The notes below the pieces were generated by a model. The model saw only the letters and a program-made list of their open reading frames with translations, had not been told where the DNA came from and made no database searches. A stretch of 64,000 nucleotides of DNA, from the NCBI GenBank assembly GCA_021801345.1, contig JAJYYA010000041.1, positions 1 through 64,000 of the forward strand. Direction: 5' to 3'. This stretch comes from Nitrospirota bacterium (lineage in GTDB: Bacteria; Nitrospirota; Leptospirillia; Leptospirillales; Leptospirillaceae). This document shows, piece by piece, positions 16,316 through 26,453 of the stretch. Numbering within the stretch: position 1 is the first letter of the stretch; each line of letters opens with the position of its first letter. The translations under genes and the position numbers were made by a program.

Positions 16316-16774
16316 ATGGCAATCAACACGGAGATGATCAAGGCCCACGGGGCGGCTATCAAGGGACTCGGAACACAGGTGACGTCCTACTTCTACGACT
16401 ACATGTTCACCCATTTTCCCGAGGTCCGGAAGATGTTTCCGGAGACGATGACGACCCAGCAGGAACGGCTCTTCAACTCTCTTGTCTACATCGCCACCAA
16501 CATCGACAACCCGTCGGCTCTTGTCCCCTACCTCGAACGTCTCGGAGAGGGTCACATCAAGTATGACACCCGTCCGGAGCACTACGATGCGGTGGGAGTG
16601 AGCCTCATGAAGACTCTCGAGCACTTTCTGGGATCCGGCTGGACCCCCGAGGTTGCGGCCACCTGGAGCGAGGCCTATAACCTTGCCGCCAAGGTCATGG
16701 CCGAAGCGGCCTCTAAGGCGATGGATCCGTCTCGCTACAAGCCGCTTTCCTCTAACGGGACACCTGTGGCCTAG
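16316..16774 (+). CDS. single-domain bacterial haemoglobin (Vgb-type globin)
   Basis: The product has 152 residues. The globin fold is recognisable: helix B with VTSYFYDYMFTHFPEV (B10 Tyr region), E-helix TTQQERLF with distal Gln, and F-helix GHIKYDTRPEHY with the proximal His candidate. There is no FAD/NAD reductase domain, so it is the haemoglobin rather than the flavohaemoglobin form. The family binds O2 or NO and detoxifies NO with a reductase partner. Start is the ATG at 16316 preceded by AAGGAG. An FNR-type box upstream suggests oxygen- or NO-dependent control. Confidence 0.88.
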   Translation: MAINTEMIKAHGAAIKGLGTQVTSYFYDYMFTHFPEVRKMFPETMTTQQERLFNSLVYIATNIDNPSALVPYLERLGEGHIKYDTRPEHYDAVGVSLMKTLEHFLGSGWTPEVAATWSEAYNLAAKVMAEAASKAMDPSRYKPLSSNGTPVA

Positions 16775-16805
16775 TTTACGTCTCAAGGAAGACCCTCCGG
16801 TCTCG

Positions 16806-16852
16806 AAAGGCTCCGCATCACGTCCGAATAGGTCGTGACCGGAGCCTTTTTT
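16806..16852 (+). terminator. rho-independent terminator after the globin gene
   Basis: AAAGGCTCCG (16806-16815) pairs with CGGAGCC-TTTT (16840-16850) across a 24-base partly structured loop, followed by a run of six T. Confidence 0.8.
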
Positions 16853-16926
16853 GTGGACGTTTTTGTATTTATGCTTTATTGAAAAAGCTTTAGTTTGGCG
16901 TTGCCCCTGTGCTCATGAAGGGTCGT

Positions 16927-16956
16927 TTGAGATCGTCCTCGCAAATGTTTTAAAAT
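16927..16956 (+). promoter_or_regulatory. sigma-70 promoter for the SurA_N-like/gcv transcript
   Basis: TTGAGA (16927-16932), an 18-base spacer and TAAAAT (16951-16956); each hexamer matches five of six consensus bases. No terminator separates the following gene from gcvT, so it may drive the whole glycine cleavage operon. Confidence 0.55.
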
Positions 16957-16984
16957 ATCCCCTCAATCGATGGGGCGATCATAC

Positions 16985-17007
16985 GGTCAGGCGGTCAGGC
17001 GGTCAGG
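16985..17007 (+). repeat. short tandem repeat GGTCAGGC
   Basis: Two and seven-eighths copies of an 8-base unit lie in the leader between the promoter and the SurA_N-like gene. No function is evident. Confidence 0.6.
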
Positions 17008-17063
17008 TTGCGGAAGAGACCGGAAGACAGGATGCCGGTTCGGACCTGCAGGAAGGATAATGG

Positions 17064-17765
17064 ATGCTTGAATGGATCAGAAAAGAGGCCGTAGAGCGCC
17101 CTCGCGTGATCGGCGTGCTGATACTTTTGACGGGCGGGATCTTTGTCCTGTCGATGGGGTGGTGGGGATTTTCCCAGAGCGGCGCGTCGGGGAAGGATGT
17201 CGTGGCCAAGGTCGACGGCGTACCCATCAATGTGAAGGACTACTCCCGCGACTACCTGATCATGAAGGACAACTACAAGAGGCTCCTGCGAGGGGAGCTC
17301 GGGGCAAAGATTCTGAAAGACCTGAACTTCCCCGGCATCGTTCTCCGGAACATGATCTATCGCCAGCTGTGGATCGATGAAGGGAAGTCTCTGGGGATCA
17401 CCGTCTCCGACAAGACCGTCGTGGATGAGATCGCAAAGATCCCGTTTTTTCAGGCCGGCTCCCCTCCGGTCTTTTCGAAGGAGGCCTATGTGACCTTCCT
17501 CAAGGAGACGCATCAGAGCGCCAGAAGCTTCGAGCGGTCCGTCCGTCTCGACGTCCTCGTCCAGCGTGCCCAGCTTTTCGTCCGGGCCTCCCAGACGATC
17601 GGCGCGGTTCCGCTCGCTCCCGGCCAGACCCCTCCGGATCCGGCCTCCGAACGTTCGCGCATCCAGAACGAGACGGTGGAGGCTCTTCAGAACCAGCTCG
17701 AATCGAAGGCGCACATTGATATTGACCAGAAGGTTTTCAAGGCGCTTTCCCGCCAGCTTCTCTGA
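17064..17765 (+). CDS. membrane-anchored SurA_N/PpiD-like chaperone domain protein
   Basis: The product has 233 residues. One N-terminal membrane segment (VIGVLILLTGGIFVLSMGWWGF, about 15-36) is followed by a SurA N-terminal-type domain: VVAKVDGVPINVKDYSRDY, then IVLRNMIYRQLWIDEGKSLGITVSDKTVVDEI. There is no rotamase domain, so it would be a periplasmic chaperone-like helical domain rather than an active PPIase. AAGGA lies six bases before the ATG. The gene is 34 bases upstream of gcvT and probably co-transcribed with it. Confidence 0.75.
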   Translation: MLEWIRKEAVERPRVIGVLILLTGGIFVLSMGWWGFSQSGASGKDVVAKVDGVPINVKDYSRDYLIMKDNYKRLLRGELGAKILKDLNFPGIVLRNMIYRQLWIDEGKSLGITVSDKTVVDEIAKIPFFQAGSPPVFSKEAYVTFLKETHQSARSFERSVRLDVLVQRAQLFVRASQTIGAVPLAPGQTPPDPASERSRIQNETVEALQNQLESKAHIDIDQKVFKALSRQLL

Positions 17766-17799
17766 CATTTTGTATCCCGGACAATAAGGATATTCTCCC

Positions 17800-18909
17800 A
17801 TGCCCCTTCCCCTTGCCACCGAGCACCTTCGACACGGCGCCCGCATGACCGATTTCCACGGCTACGAGTTGCCTCTCTCCTTCACGTCCATTCTCGAAGA
17901 GGCGCGGGGGGTGAGGGAGGCGGCAGGACTTTTCGACATCTCCCATATGGGACATTTTCTCGTGAGGGGGCCCGGAGCCCGCAGTGCGGTGAACGCTCTC
18001 GTCACCTCCGACCTCGAAGCCGTTCCCTTCGGGAAGAGCCTCTACGGGATCCTTCCGGACGAAAACGGGGGGACGGTGGACGACCTGATCGCCGCAGCCC
18101 AGGATCAAAATACGGTTCATATCATCGTGAACGCGGGGACGCGGGAAGGCGACTACGCGTTTATCCGGGAACGTCTCGCGCCCTCTCTCTCCCTCGAAGA
18201 TCTTTCTTCGGGACAGGTGGCGCTGGCGCTCCAGGGCCCCCGCTCCCAGGAGATCGTGCGTCTTCTGGGCGAGGGCTTCGAAACGATGGCCCGCCGGGAA
18301 GTCCGTCATCCCGTCTCGGAAGATCTTCCCCTCTGGGTGAGCCGGACCGGATATACCGGGGAGGACGGCTGGGAGTTTTTCGGTCCCGCCTCACTCGTTT
18401 CGAAATACTATCGGCTCTTGTCCGATGAGGGACCGGCGCACGGACTTGTGCAGGCAGGGTTGGGAGCCCGCGACCTGCTTCGGCTTGAAATGGGGTACCC
18501 CCTCTACGGACAGGAGCTTTCCCGGGAGAGGACGCCCTTCGATGCCGGACTGGACTTTGCCGTCAATCTCAAGAAGAAGAGCTTTACCGCCCGGGAGCAG
18601 GTTCTCGCCTCGAAAGCCGACCCTGACCGGGAGCGTCTTGCAGGATTTGTTCTTCTCGAACGGGGAATCCCCCGAACCCATTGTCCCGTCTTTGATGCGG
18701 AGACGGGACGACGTGTCGGAGAGGTGACATCGGGAGGGCACTCTCCCCGGGTGGGCGGGGGATTCGGACTGGCGTATCTGGCCTCCCCCTTCTGGCAGGA
18801 GTTCCAGAACGGACGGGAGGCCGAAGTCGAGATTCATGGAAAGCGCCATCGGGCCCGGATGCATCCCCGGCCCTTTGTAGGCGCGACCCGGAAAAATCCC
18901 CCTGCCTGA
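17800..18909 (+). CDS. gcvT: glycine cleavage system T protein (aminomethyltransferase)
   Basis: The product has 369 residues, the usual length. It transfers the methylene unit from aminomethyl-lipoyl GcvH to tetrahydrofolate and releases ammonia. Visible signatures: an N-terminal HLRHGARMTDFHGYELP, the LFDISHMGHFLVRG motif, ALQGPRSQEI, SRTGYTGEDGWEFF, and a C-terminal GEVTSGGHSPRVG. AAGGA lies upstream of the ATG. First gene of gcvT-gcvH-gcvPA-gcvPB. Confidence 0.95.
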   Translation: MPLPLATEHLRHGARMTDFHGYELPLSFTSILEEARGVREAAGLFDISHMGHFLVRGPGARSAVNALVTSDLEAVPFGKSLYGILPDENGGTVDDLIAAAQDQNTVHIIVNAGTREGDYAFIRERLAPSLSLEDLSSGQVALALQGPRSQEIVRLLGEGFETMARREVRHPVSEDLPLWVSRTGYTGEDGWEFFGPASLVSKYYRLLSDEGPAHGLVQAGLGARDLLRLEMGYPLYGQELSRERTPFDAGLDFAVNLKKKSFTAREQVLASKADPDRERLAGFVLLERGIPRTHCPVFDAETGRRVGEVTSGGHSPRVGGGFGLAYLASPFWQEFQNGREAEVEIHGKRHRARMHPRPFVGATRKNPPA

Positions 18910-18957
18910 TCTTTTTGGCAGGAACACTATTGACCATCACCCGAAGGAGAATGAACG

Positions 18958-19353
18958 GTGAGTTCCGAGCGACGCTATACCCCCACACATGAATGGATCG
19001 AGCCGGCATCCTCCCCGGGGGCCATGAAGGTGGGCATTACCGACTTTGCGCAAAAGGAGATTACCGACGTCGTCTTCGTGGAGCTTCCCAAGATCGGCAA
19101 GAAGGTCGAAAAAGGGGGAGAGGTGGCCATCATCGAGTCGGTCAAGGCGGCGTTTTCGATCTATGCCCCTCTCGGGGGAGAGGTCGTGGCGGTCAACGAC
19201 AAAATTGAGAGCGATCCGGGTCTCGTGAACGAAGATCCTTATGGAAAGGGCTGGCTTTTTGAGCTCAAGGTCGCCGACCCGACCCTTTTGACGGAGCTTC
19301 CCGACGAGGGAGCCTACCAGAAGCTTCTTCTCTCCGGAGGGGGGGGGCACTAG
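18958..19353 (+). CDS. gcvH: glycine cleavage system H protein
   Basis: The product has 131 residues. It is the lipoyl carrier that shuttles the aminomethyl group between GcvP and GcvT. RYTPTHEWIE opens the fold, and IESVKAAFSIYAPLGGEV contains the lipoylated Lys. The GTG start at 18958 has AAGGAG eight bases upstream; a nearby ATG at 18951 is out of frame. A lipoate ligase-like gene lies downstream in the same operon. Confidence 0.95.
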   Translation: MSSERRYTPTHEWIEPASSPGAMKVGITDFAQKEITDVVFVELPKIGKKVEKGGEVAIIESVKAAFSIYAPLGGEVVAVNDKIESDPGLVNEDPYGKGWLFELKVADPTLLTELPDEGAYQKLLLSGGGGH

Positions 19354-19357
19354 GAAC

Positions 19358-20719
19358 ATGGCCGACTTTATTCCCCATACTCCCGCAGAAATTCGGGAGA
19401 TGCTCTCCCGCATCGGTCTGAACGAGCTCTCCGACCTTCTGTCCATCTATCCGGAGACCGGATCGGGCTCTTCGACTCTCGCCGCATTGGGGGAGGGGAT
19501 GGACGAGAGGACGCTCCTTCGCTGGTTCTCCGGGTTTGCGGAAAAGAATCTCGATGCCTCCAAAGCCGTCGTCTTTCGCGGAGCGGGTGCCTACGATCAT
19601 TTTATTCCCTCTGCGACAGGAGCCCTGATCGGGCGTGGGGAGTTTCTGACCTCCTATACGCCCTATCAGCCGGAGGCCTCCCAAGGTCTTCTTCAGGCGA
19701 TCTTCGAGTTTCAGACGGCCATATCCCGTCTGTACGGCATGGATCTCTCCAATGCCTCCCTCTATGACGGAGCCACGGCTCTGGCCGAAGCGGTTCTCGT
19801 GGCGGTGAGGGAGACCGACCGGCACAGGGTCGTCCTTTCGGAGGGCCTCGATCCTTCCGTGCGCGAGGTTGTCCATACCTATCTCGAAGGGCTCTCTGTC
19901 CGGATAGAAACCCTCCCTCTTGAAAGAGGAAGAACCTCCCTCGCACGTCTTCGTGAGGTTGCGGGAGACGATCTGGCCTGCTTTGTCGGAGCCACGCCGA
20001 CCTTTTTCGGGACGATCGACGACTTTTCGGGGATGGCCGACCTTTTGCACAAGGCGGGGTCCCTCTTCGTCATCCACGCCAACCCGCACACCCTGGCTCT
20101 CTTGCGCACGCCCGGAGAGTGGGGGGCCGACATCGCCACGGGGGAGGGACAGTCGCTGGGGCTTCCCCTCTCTTCGGGCGGCCCCTATCTCGGTCTCATG
20201 ACCGCGAGGAAAAAGTTCGTCCGGCGGATACCCGGGCGGCTTGCGGGGCTGACGAAAGACTCCGAAGGCCGTCCCTGCTTCGTCCTGACCCTTCAGGCCC
20301 GCGAGCAGCACATTCGCCGGGAAAAGGCCAACTCCAACATCTGCAGCAATGAGACCCTCCTTGCGATCGCTTCCCTTGTTTCCCTGGCGCTCCTCGGGCC
20401 AGGCGGACTTTCCCGGGCGGCGTCCGGCTCCTTTTTCAACGCGCACGAACTCGAGCGCCGACTGACCGGCGTCCCGGGCGTTCGCAACATCTTTCCCGAG
20501 ACCCCCTTCTTTCACGAATTTGTCGTGGAGATGGAGGCTCCGGCAAAGGATCTGAGCCGGTTTCTTCTCGATCGGGGGATTCTGGGAGGACTTCCGCTTT
20601 CGCCTCTTTTGGGGCCGGAATGGTCCGGTCGGAGTCTGTGGTGCGCCACCGAAATCCGTACCCCTGCGGAGATCGACCGGGCGGTCTCGCTCGTGCGGGA
20701 ATTTCTCGGACAACGATAG
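19358..20719 (+). CDS. gcvPA: glycine dehydrogenase (decarboxylating) subunit 1
   Basis: The product has 453 residues. It is the N-terminal half of the split PLP-dependent glycine decarboxylase. FIPHTPAEIREML at the start, FRGAGAYDHFIPS, YTPYQPEASQG, and DLSNASLYDGATALAEA are typical. The PLP-lysine subunit is encoded next (gcvPB). It starts four bases after gcvH ends. The split form is common in thermophiles, Firmicutes and Nitrospirota rather than enteric bacteria. Confidence 0.95.
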   Translation: MADFIPHTPAEIREMLSRIGLNELSDLLSIYPETGSGSSTLAALGEGMDERTLLRWFSGFAEKNLDASKAVVFRGAGAYDHFIPSATGALIGRGEFLTSYTPYQPEASQGLLQAIFEFQTAISRLYGMDLSNASLYDGATALAEAVLVAVRETDRHRVVLSEGLDPSVREVVHTYLEGLSVRIETLPLERGRTSLARLREVAGDDLACFVGATPTFFGTIDDFSGMADLLHKAGSLFVIHANPHTLALLRTPGEWGADIATGEGQSLGLPLSSGGPYLGLMTARKKFVRRIPGRLAGLTKDSEGRPCFVLTLQAREQHIRREKANSNICSNETLLAIASLVSLALLGPGGLSRAASGSFFNAHELERRLTGVPGVRNIFPETPFFHEFVVEMEAPAKDLSRFLLDRGILGGLPLSPLLGPEWSGRSLWCATEIRTPAEIDRAVSLVREFLGQR

Positions 20720-20746
20720 GAAATCAGAAGGGAAGTGAAGGAGTCG

Positions 20747-22246
20747 ATGTCGAAGGCGATGACGGAAAACGGGAATGCGGGGGAGGGAATAAAGCGGCCC
20801 CCGATGGAACCGACGCTCTGGGAAAAGTCCCGTCCGGGTGCCCGGGGCGTTTTACCCCCCGGGGTCGATCCCGACACGGTGACGGGACGGATCCCCAAAG
20901 AGCTTCTCCGGGGAGCGCCGCCTCCCCTTCCCGAGCTCTCGGAGCTCGAGGTCGTTCGGCATTTCACGCGGCTGTCCCATCTCTCCCGCGGTGTCGATAC
21001 CCATTTCTATCCCTTGGGCTCCTGCACCATGAAGTACAACCCGAAGGTGATGGACAGGATTCCCGAGATCCCGGGATTCCGGGATCTTCATCCCCGGACC
21101 GATGAGGAGGGAATGCAGGGGCTTCTCGAAGCTCTTTCCCTTTGCGAGGAGAGTCTGGGCGCACTTCTGGGAATGGAGGCGGTGACGCTGGCTCCGGCGG
21201 CGGGAGCCCATGGAGAGCTCGCGGGGATTCTGATTGCCCGTCAGTATTTTGACGCAAAGGGCGACCGCGAACGCACCGAGATTCTCATCCCCGACTCGGC
21301 CCATGGGACAAATCCCGCCAGTGCCGCCATGGGAGGATTTACCGTTCGGGTCGTCGCCTCGGGATCCGACGGGGGTGTCGATCTGTCCGCCCTCGAGAAG
21401 GCGCTTTCGCCTCGTACCGCCATGGTCATGATGACCGTCCCCAATACCCTTGGCCTCTTCGAGAAAAACATCTCCACGATGGTCGAGAAGGTGCACCAGT
21501 CCGGAGCGCTTCTCTACATGGACGGGGCCAACTTCAACGCGTTCATGGGAGTGCTCCGTCCCGGAGACCTCGGGTTTGATATTGTCCATATCAATACCCA
21601 CAAGACGCTGGCGACCCCCCATGGGGGCGGGGGGCCCGGGTCGGGTCCGGTGGGGGTCAGGAAAACGCTCGAACCCTTCCTCCCCTCGCCCCGGATCCGG
21701 AAGGAGGGGGGGCGCTTTCGTCTCGAGAGTCCGGCGACCTCCATCGGCCCCCTTCGATCCTTTCTCGGGTCGACGCTGGTCCTTCTCAGGGCGCTGGGAT
21801 ACATGAAGATGCTCGGAGGGGAGGGTCTCCGGCAGGTGGCGGTCCATGCACTCCTGAACGCCAACTATCTTCGCGCCCTTCTCGACGGGGTGCTTCCCCG
21901 GACAGGAGAGGGGTTGTGTGCCCATGAATTTGTCCTCTCCGCCCGGGACCTCGCCTCCCGGGGGCTCCATGCGTCGGATCTTGCGAAGGAGATCCTCGAT
22001 GCCGGGTACTACGCCCCCACCATCTCCTTCCCCCTGATCGTTCCGGAGGCGCTGATGATCGAGCCCACCGAGACGGAGTCCAAGGAGACGCTTGACAAAT
22101 TTGCCCGCGACTTCCGGACGATTGTCGAGAAGGCGATGAACGCGCCGGACTCGGTCAAGAAAGCCCCCCGTCTGACCCCCGTTGCCCGTCCGGACGAGGT
22201 TGGCGCAGCACGGGATCCGGTTCTGACCGATCCCGGATCCCTTTAA
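20747..22246 (+). CDS. gcvPB: glycine dehydrogenase (decarboxylating) subunit 2
   Basis: The product has about 499 residues. It is the PLP-binding half of the decarboxylase. FYPLGSCTMKYNPK, the phosphate-binding segment DSAHGTNPASAAMGGF, DGANFNAFMG and the Schiff-base Lys in NTHKTLATPHGGGGPG are all present. The start is ambiguous: ATG 20747 follows AAGGAG closely, and GTG 20735 or ATG 20759 are alternatives. It works with GcvPA, GcvH and GcvT to oxidise glycine or, in reverse, to make it from one-carbon units. Confidence 0.95.
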   Translation: MSKAMTENGNAGEGIKRPPMEPTLWEKSRPGARGVLPPGVDPDTVTGRIPKELLRGAPPPLPELSELEVVRHFTRLSHLSRGVDTHFYPLGSCTMKYNPKVMDRIPEIPGFRDLHPRTDEEGMQGLLEALSLCEESLGALLGMEAVTLAPAAGAHGELAGILIARQYFDAKGDRERTEILIPDSAHGTNPASAAMGGFTVRVVASGSDGGVDLSALEKALSPRTAMVMMTVPNTLGLFEKNISTMVEKVHQSGALLYMDGANFNAFMGVLRPGDLGFDIVHINTHKTLATPHGGGGPGSGPVGVRKTLEPFLPSPRIRKEGGRFRLESPATSIGPLRSFLGSTLVLLRALGYMKMLGGEGLRQVAVHALLNANYLRALLDGVLPRTGEGLCAHEFVLSARDLASRGLHASDLAKEILDAGYYAPTISFPLIVPEALMIEPTETESKETLDKFARDFRTIVEKAMNAPDSVKKAPRLTPVARPDEVGAARDPVLTDPGSL

Positions 22247-22256
22247 GACGGCGAGG

Positions 22257-22955
22257 ATGGGAGATCCTTCCGCGCTCTCCGGAGCAGGTCGGCCCGTCAT
22301 GCTTTTGGACGCGGACGGGACGGCGCGCGATCAGATGGATCGGGACCGGGAGATCCTCTCCCGCATGACGCGCTGGCGTCGTCCGGTGCTTCGGCTCTAC
22401 CGGATCCGCTCGGGGGTGACCGTGGGGCGAACCTGGGCGGGAGATCTTCCGCCCGACTGGCCGACGTTGTCTGAAGGGCCGGTCGTTCGCCCAACCGGGG
22501 GAGGGGCGGTCCTTCACGGAGCCGACCTCTGCCTCTCCCTCTTTGTTCCGTGGAGCCCGGCCTTCCCTCGGGGGCAAAACTGGCCCCGATTCTATGAGCG
22601 GCTCCACCGCTGGATCGGGGACGGTCTCAGACAGTCGGGGATCCAGAGTCGCGAAGTCTCCGTTTGCAAAGATCCGTCAGGGCGGCGGAGCAACCAGAAT
22701 CCCTCCGGCCTCTGCTTCTCTGAGCCTGTCCGGGGAGACCGTGAGGCCGACGGAAGAAAGATCCTCGGAGGAGCCCTGGGGCTTTTCCGGGACGGGCTCC
22801 TCTATCAGGGATCGATCTGCCCTCCGGATCCTTTATCTCCCTTGTCACGGCTCTTCGAAGGGTGGTATTGTCTTGAGGGAAGAGAGCCCCTTGCAAGAGT
22901 GCTGTTTTTTGAAAGGAATGAGGATGCCGGCTCCAAAACATGCCGAACGCCTTGA
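22257..22955 (+). CDS. lipoate-protein ligase A family protein
   Basis: The product has 232 residues and is a biotin/lipoate transferase fold. VVRPTGGGAVLHGADL matches the RRxGGGxVxHD lipoate-binding loop, and GRKILGGALGLFRDGLLYQGSI carries the conserved Lys. It may attach or transfer lipoyl or octanoyl groups to GcvH encoded in the same operon. The ribosome site is weak (GCGAGG touching the ATG), so it may rely on coupling to gcvPB. The C-terminal accessory domain of LplA is absent. It overlaps the next gene by 32 bases. Confidence 0.8.
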   Translation: MGDPSALSGAGRPVMLLDADGTARDQMDRDREILSRMTRWRRPVLRLYRIRSGVTVGRTWAGDLPPDWPTLSEGPVVRPTGGGAVLHGADLCLSLFVPWSPAFPRGQNWPRFYERLHRWIGDGLRQSGIQSREVSVCKDPSGRRSNQNPSGLCFSEPVRGDREADGRKILGGALGLFRDGLLYQGSICPPDPLSPLSRLFEGWYCLEGREPLARVLFFERNEDAGSKTCRTP

Positions 22956-23298
22956 CCTGACGAGTGACTTCGATGTTCCAGATGAGCCTTTGGCCATGGA
23001 TGTTCGGGATGCGAACGGTCGTCTTGTGGTTCGCGCGGGGGAGAGACCTTCTCGCTCCCTTCTCGAACGGCTCAGGAAAATGGGGGTTCTTGAGGTTTAT
23101 GTTCGGACTCCGGAGGCGTCCGCCCCTGACTACTGGCAGAAATGGGGGGCGGAGTGGCTTGCCCAAGTCCGTTCCCAGTTAGTTCTCCTGACCCCGGAAA
23201 ACGGGGTGTCTCCCGAAGACCTGCAACGCTTCGACAGGGTCCTTTCTGAGGCCGTTGAGGAGTTCTCGCGGGAGAAGGGGAGTGCGACACGCGCCTGA
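22924..23298 (+). CDS. small regulatory-domain protein of unknown function
   Basis: The product has 124 residues. The central pattern AMDVRDANGRLVVRAGERPSRSLLERLRKMGVLEVYVR resembles the short beta-rich domain found in front of HD-GYP and other signalling modules. Here it stands alone, followed by a helical tail. The ATG at 22924 has AAAGGA six bases upstream. It overlaps the lipoate ligase gene out of frame and is followed by an HDOD gene, so a signalling role is possible but not shown. Confidence 0.55.
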   Translation: MPAPKHAERLDLTSDFDVPDEPLAMDVRDANGRLVVRAGERPSRSLLERLRKMGVLEVYVRTPEASAPDYWQKWGAEWLAQVRSQLVLLTPENGVSPEDLQRFDRVLSEAVEEFSREKGSATRA

Positions 23299-23362
23299 CC
23301 CCTCAAAGGCCTGGAAGTGGGGGCAGATCCACAATCCCAGACGATCTCGGTGAAGGAATTCC

Positions 23363-24238
23363 GTGAGCTCCGAACCCTTTCCTCCCATCCCCCGAACCCC
23401 CGCTCCCCGTCCTCCGACGGACAGGCTCTTTGAGCGACTCTCCTCCATCGACCATCTTCCGACCCTGCCGGCCATCGCCCAGAAGGCTCTCACCTATCTC
23501 GACGATCCCGAGCTCTCGATGCTCCGTCTTTCGAAGATCATCGAGGAGGATCAGTCGATGGCCTCTCGCATCCTCAAGGTCGCCAACTCTCCGTTCTATT
23601 CCCGCTCGGGAAAGGTCGGATCGATCCGGGAGGCGGTGCTTCTTCTGGGGATCAACGGGATCCGGGGCCTCATTTTGTCGATGTCCGTCTTCGAAAAGAT
23701 CGAAGGCCATGCCGGGACCATCAAACTCTGGAAGCATTCCTTTGCGGTTTCGGTCATCTCCCGCATGATCGGGGAGACCCTGCGCATGGGGTCTCTTGAA
23801 GACCTTGGGACGGCCGGGCTGCTCCACGACTTCGGGAAGGTCATCTTCTACCTCGACTTCGAGTCCTGGATGTCCGACGTCTTCGACCGGGACAAAAACA
23901 TTCCCGACTGGCGTTTCGAGGAAGACTTTTTTGGGGCGAGCCACGCTTTTGTGGGCTTTCGGCTATCCTACTTCTGGCGCTTTCCCTCCTCCATCAGGAT
24001 TCCGATCGGATGGCACAACAATCCCGTCCGAGCCCCCTCCTACCAGCTTGAGTCGGCGATCGTCGCATTGGCGGACGGGCTGGCCTCCATGACGGGATAC
24101 GGCCTGCTTGAGGCCCCGGCCCCCGACTCCACCATGATGGAGTCGATCCGGATTCTCGAACTGTCCGACGACAGGCTTGAATCCATCTTCCGGGCGCTGC
24201 TCGAAGACCTTCCGAAGCTCGAGCTGCCGGAAGTCTAG
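23363..24238 (+). CDS. HDOD-domain signalling protein
   Basis: The product has 291 residues. It is an HDOD domain: IDHLPTLPAIAQKALTYLDDPE, then LSKIIEEDQSMASRILKVANSPFYS, AVLLLGINGIRGLIL, and the degenerate HD core LLHDFGKVIFYLDFES. HDOD proteins act in cell-cycle, motility and c-di-GMP pathways without a known enzyme activity. The GTG start has AAGGA five bases upstream. It precedes queG with no gap. Confidence 0.85.
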   Translation: MSSEPFPPIPRTPAPRPPTDRLFERLSSIDHLPTLPAIAQKALTYLDDPELSMLRLSKIIEEDQSMASRILKVANSPFYSRSGKVGSIREAVLLLGINGIRGLILSMSVFEKIEGHAGTIKLWKHSFAVSVISRMIGETLRMGSLEDLGTAGLLHDFGKVIFYLDFESWMSDVFDRDKNIPDWRFEEDFFGASHAFVGFRLSYFWRFPSSIRIPIGWHNNPVRAPSYQLESAIVALADGLASMTGYGLLEAPAPDSTMMESIRILELSDDRLESIFRALLEDLPKLELPEV

Positions 24239-24239
24239 G

Positions 24240-25196
24240 GTGGAACCCTCCTCCCCGGGGCTCACTCTCCTTAGCTCGGAGGCTCTTGTCGGGGCGCTGT
24301 CTCTCGCCATGGATCGGGAATTTCCGGCCTGGGGGGTCCTTCTCGACCCCGGCCCCGCTCCCGAGTGGCCCTTCTTTGAGAAATGGCTGGATGAAGGCCG
24401 CCACGGGTCGCTCTCCTACATGGAGCGAACCGCGCTCCGAAGGCGCGAGATGCGTCTGGGCTATCCCGGAATGCGCACCCTCATCATCGCCCTGCTTCCC
24501 CACGATCCCCGATCCATGGAGGAGCCTCCCGCCGAAAAGACCGTACGCATTGCCCGCTATGCCATCGGTCCGGATTACCACCTCCTCTTTGAGCAGGCCT
24601 TCGGCCGCGTTCTCTCCGCCGTACAATCCTTCCTCCCCTCGGGAGAGGCCCCGCTTATCAAGGCCGATCACGGGGCGCTTCTGGAAAAGTCCCTGGCGCG
24701 ACGCGCAGGTCTTGGTGCCATAGGAAAGAATACCCTCCTGATCCGCCCGGGTTCGGGGTCCTACTTCACGATCGGGTCGCTCCTTCTCCGCACCCCCCTT
24801 CCCGCCCGGATCGGCCCCTATGGAGCTTCCGACATCTGCGGAGGCTGCTCGCGGTGTATCGCGGCCTGTCCGACGGGGGCGCTTGAGGCTCCCTACCGCC
24901 TCGATGCGCGTCGCTGTCTCTCGTATCTGACGATCGAGCGCCCGGGAGAAGATCGCGAGGGACTCAGAAGGGATAAGGGGGGAGGATGGCTGTTCGGGTG
25001 CGATCTCTGCCAGGAGGTCTGTCCCTATAATGCCAGCACCTCGGAAAAAAGCGGGGAGAGGGGGCTCGGGGGCCTTTTTGTCGATCCCGGAAGCTCGCTT
25101 GAGGATCTCGGAGATCTCAGGCGCGAGCATGGGGCCCTCTCCCGCGTCTCCCGCTCCCGGCTTGCCCGACGGCTTCAGGAGATCAACGGAGGCTGA
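24240..25196 (+). CDS. queG: epoxyqueuosine reductase
   Basis: The product has about 318 residues. It is the cobalamin-dependent enzyme of the last queuosine step in tRNA. The KADHGALLEKSLARRAGLGAIGKN segment with its conserved Asp and two 4Fe-4S clusters (CGGCSRCIAACPTGAL and CDLCQEVCPYN) are diagnostic. The C-terminal HEAT extension of longer homologues is absent, as in many bacteria. The start is taken as GTG 24240, one base after the HDOD stop; ATG 24309 would cut into the fold. Confidence 0.9.
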   Translation: MEPSSPGLTLLSSEALVGALSLAMDREFPAWGVLLDPGPAPEWPFFEKWLDEGRHGSLSYMERTALRRREMRLGYPGMRTLIIALLPHDPRSMEEPPAEKTVRIARYAIGPDYHLLFEQAFGRVLSAVQSFLPSGEAPLIKADHGALLEKSLARRAGLGAIGKNTLLIRPGSGSYFTIGSLLLRTPLPARIGPYGASDICGGCSRCIAACPTGALEAPYRLDARRCLSYLTIERPGEDREGLRRDKGGGWLFGCDLCQEVCPYNASTSEKSGERGLGGLFVDPGSSLEDLGDLRREHGALSRVSRSRLARRLQEINGG

Positions 25197-25345
25197 GTCG
25201 GGAGTTTTTTGGGTAAAGGTTGGTGAAACTTCGTGAAATCGGCTATGATCTACGGAGTGAAGGGCCCTTTGCGCGCGCGTCGCTGTCTAGGACAACGGGC
25301 CGGTGGCGGGGGGACGATTACGCTTATCCGGATCAGGGAGAATTC

Positions 25346-26452
<1,107 letters not shown>

Positions 26453-26453
26453 A

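Noticed and set aside
19265-22300. Two minus-strand frames of about 480 codons opposite gcvPA and gcvPB
   Set aside because: The plus-strand genes are certain; the antisense translations have no recognisable domain or ribosome site.
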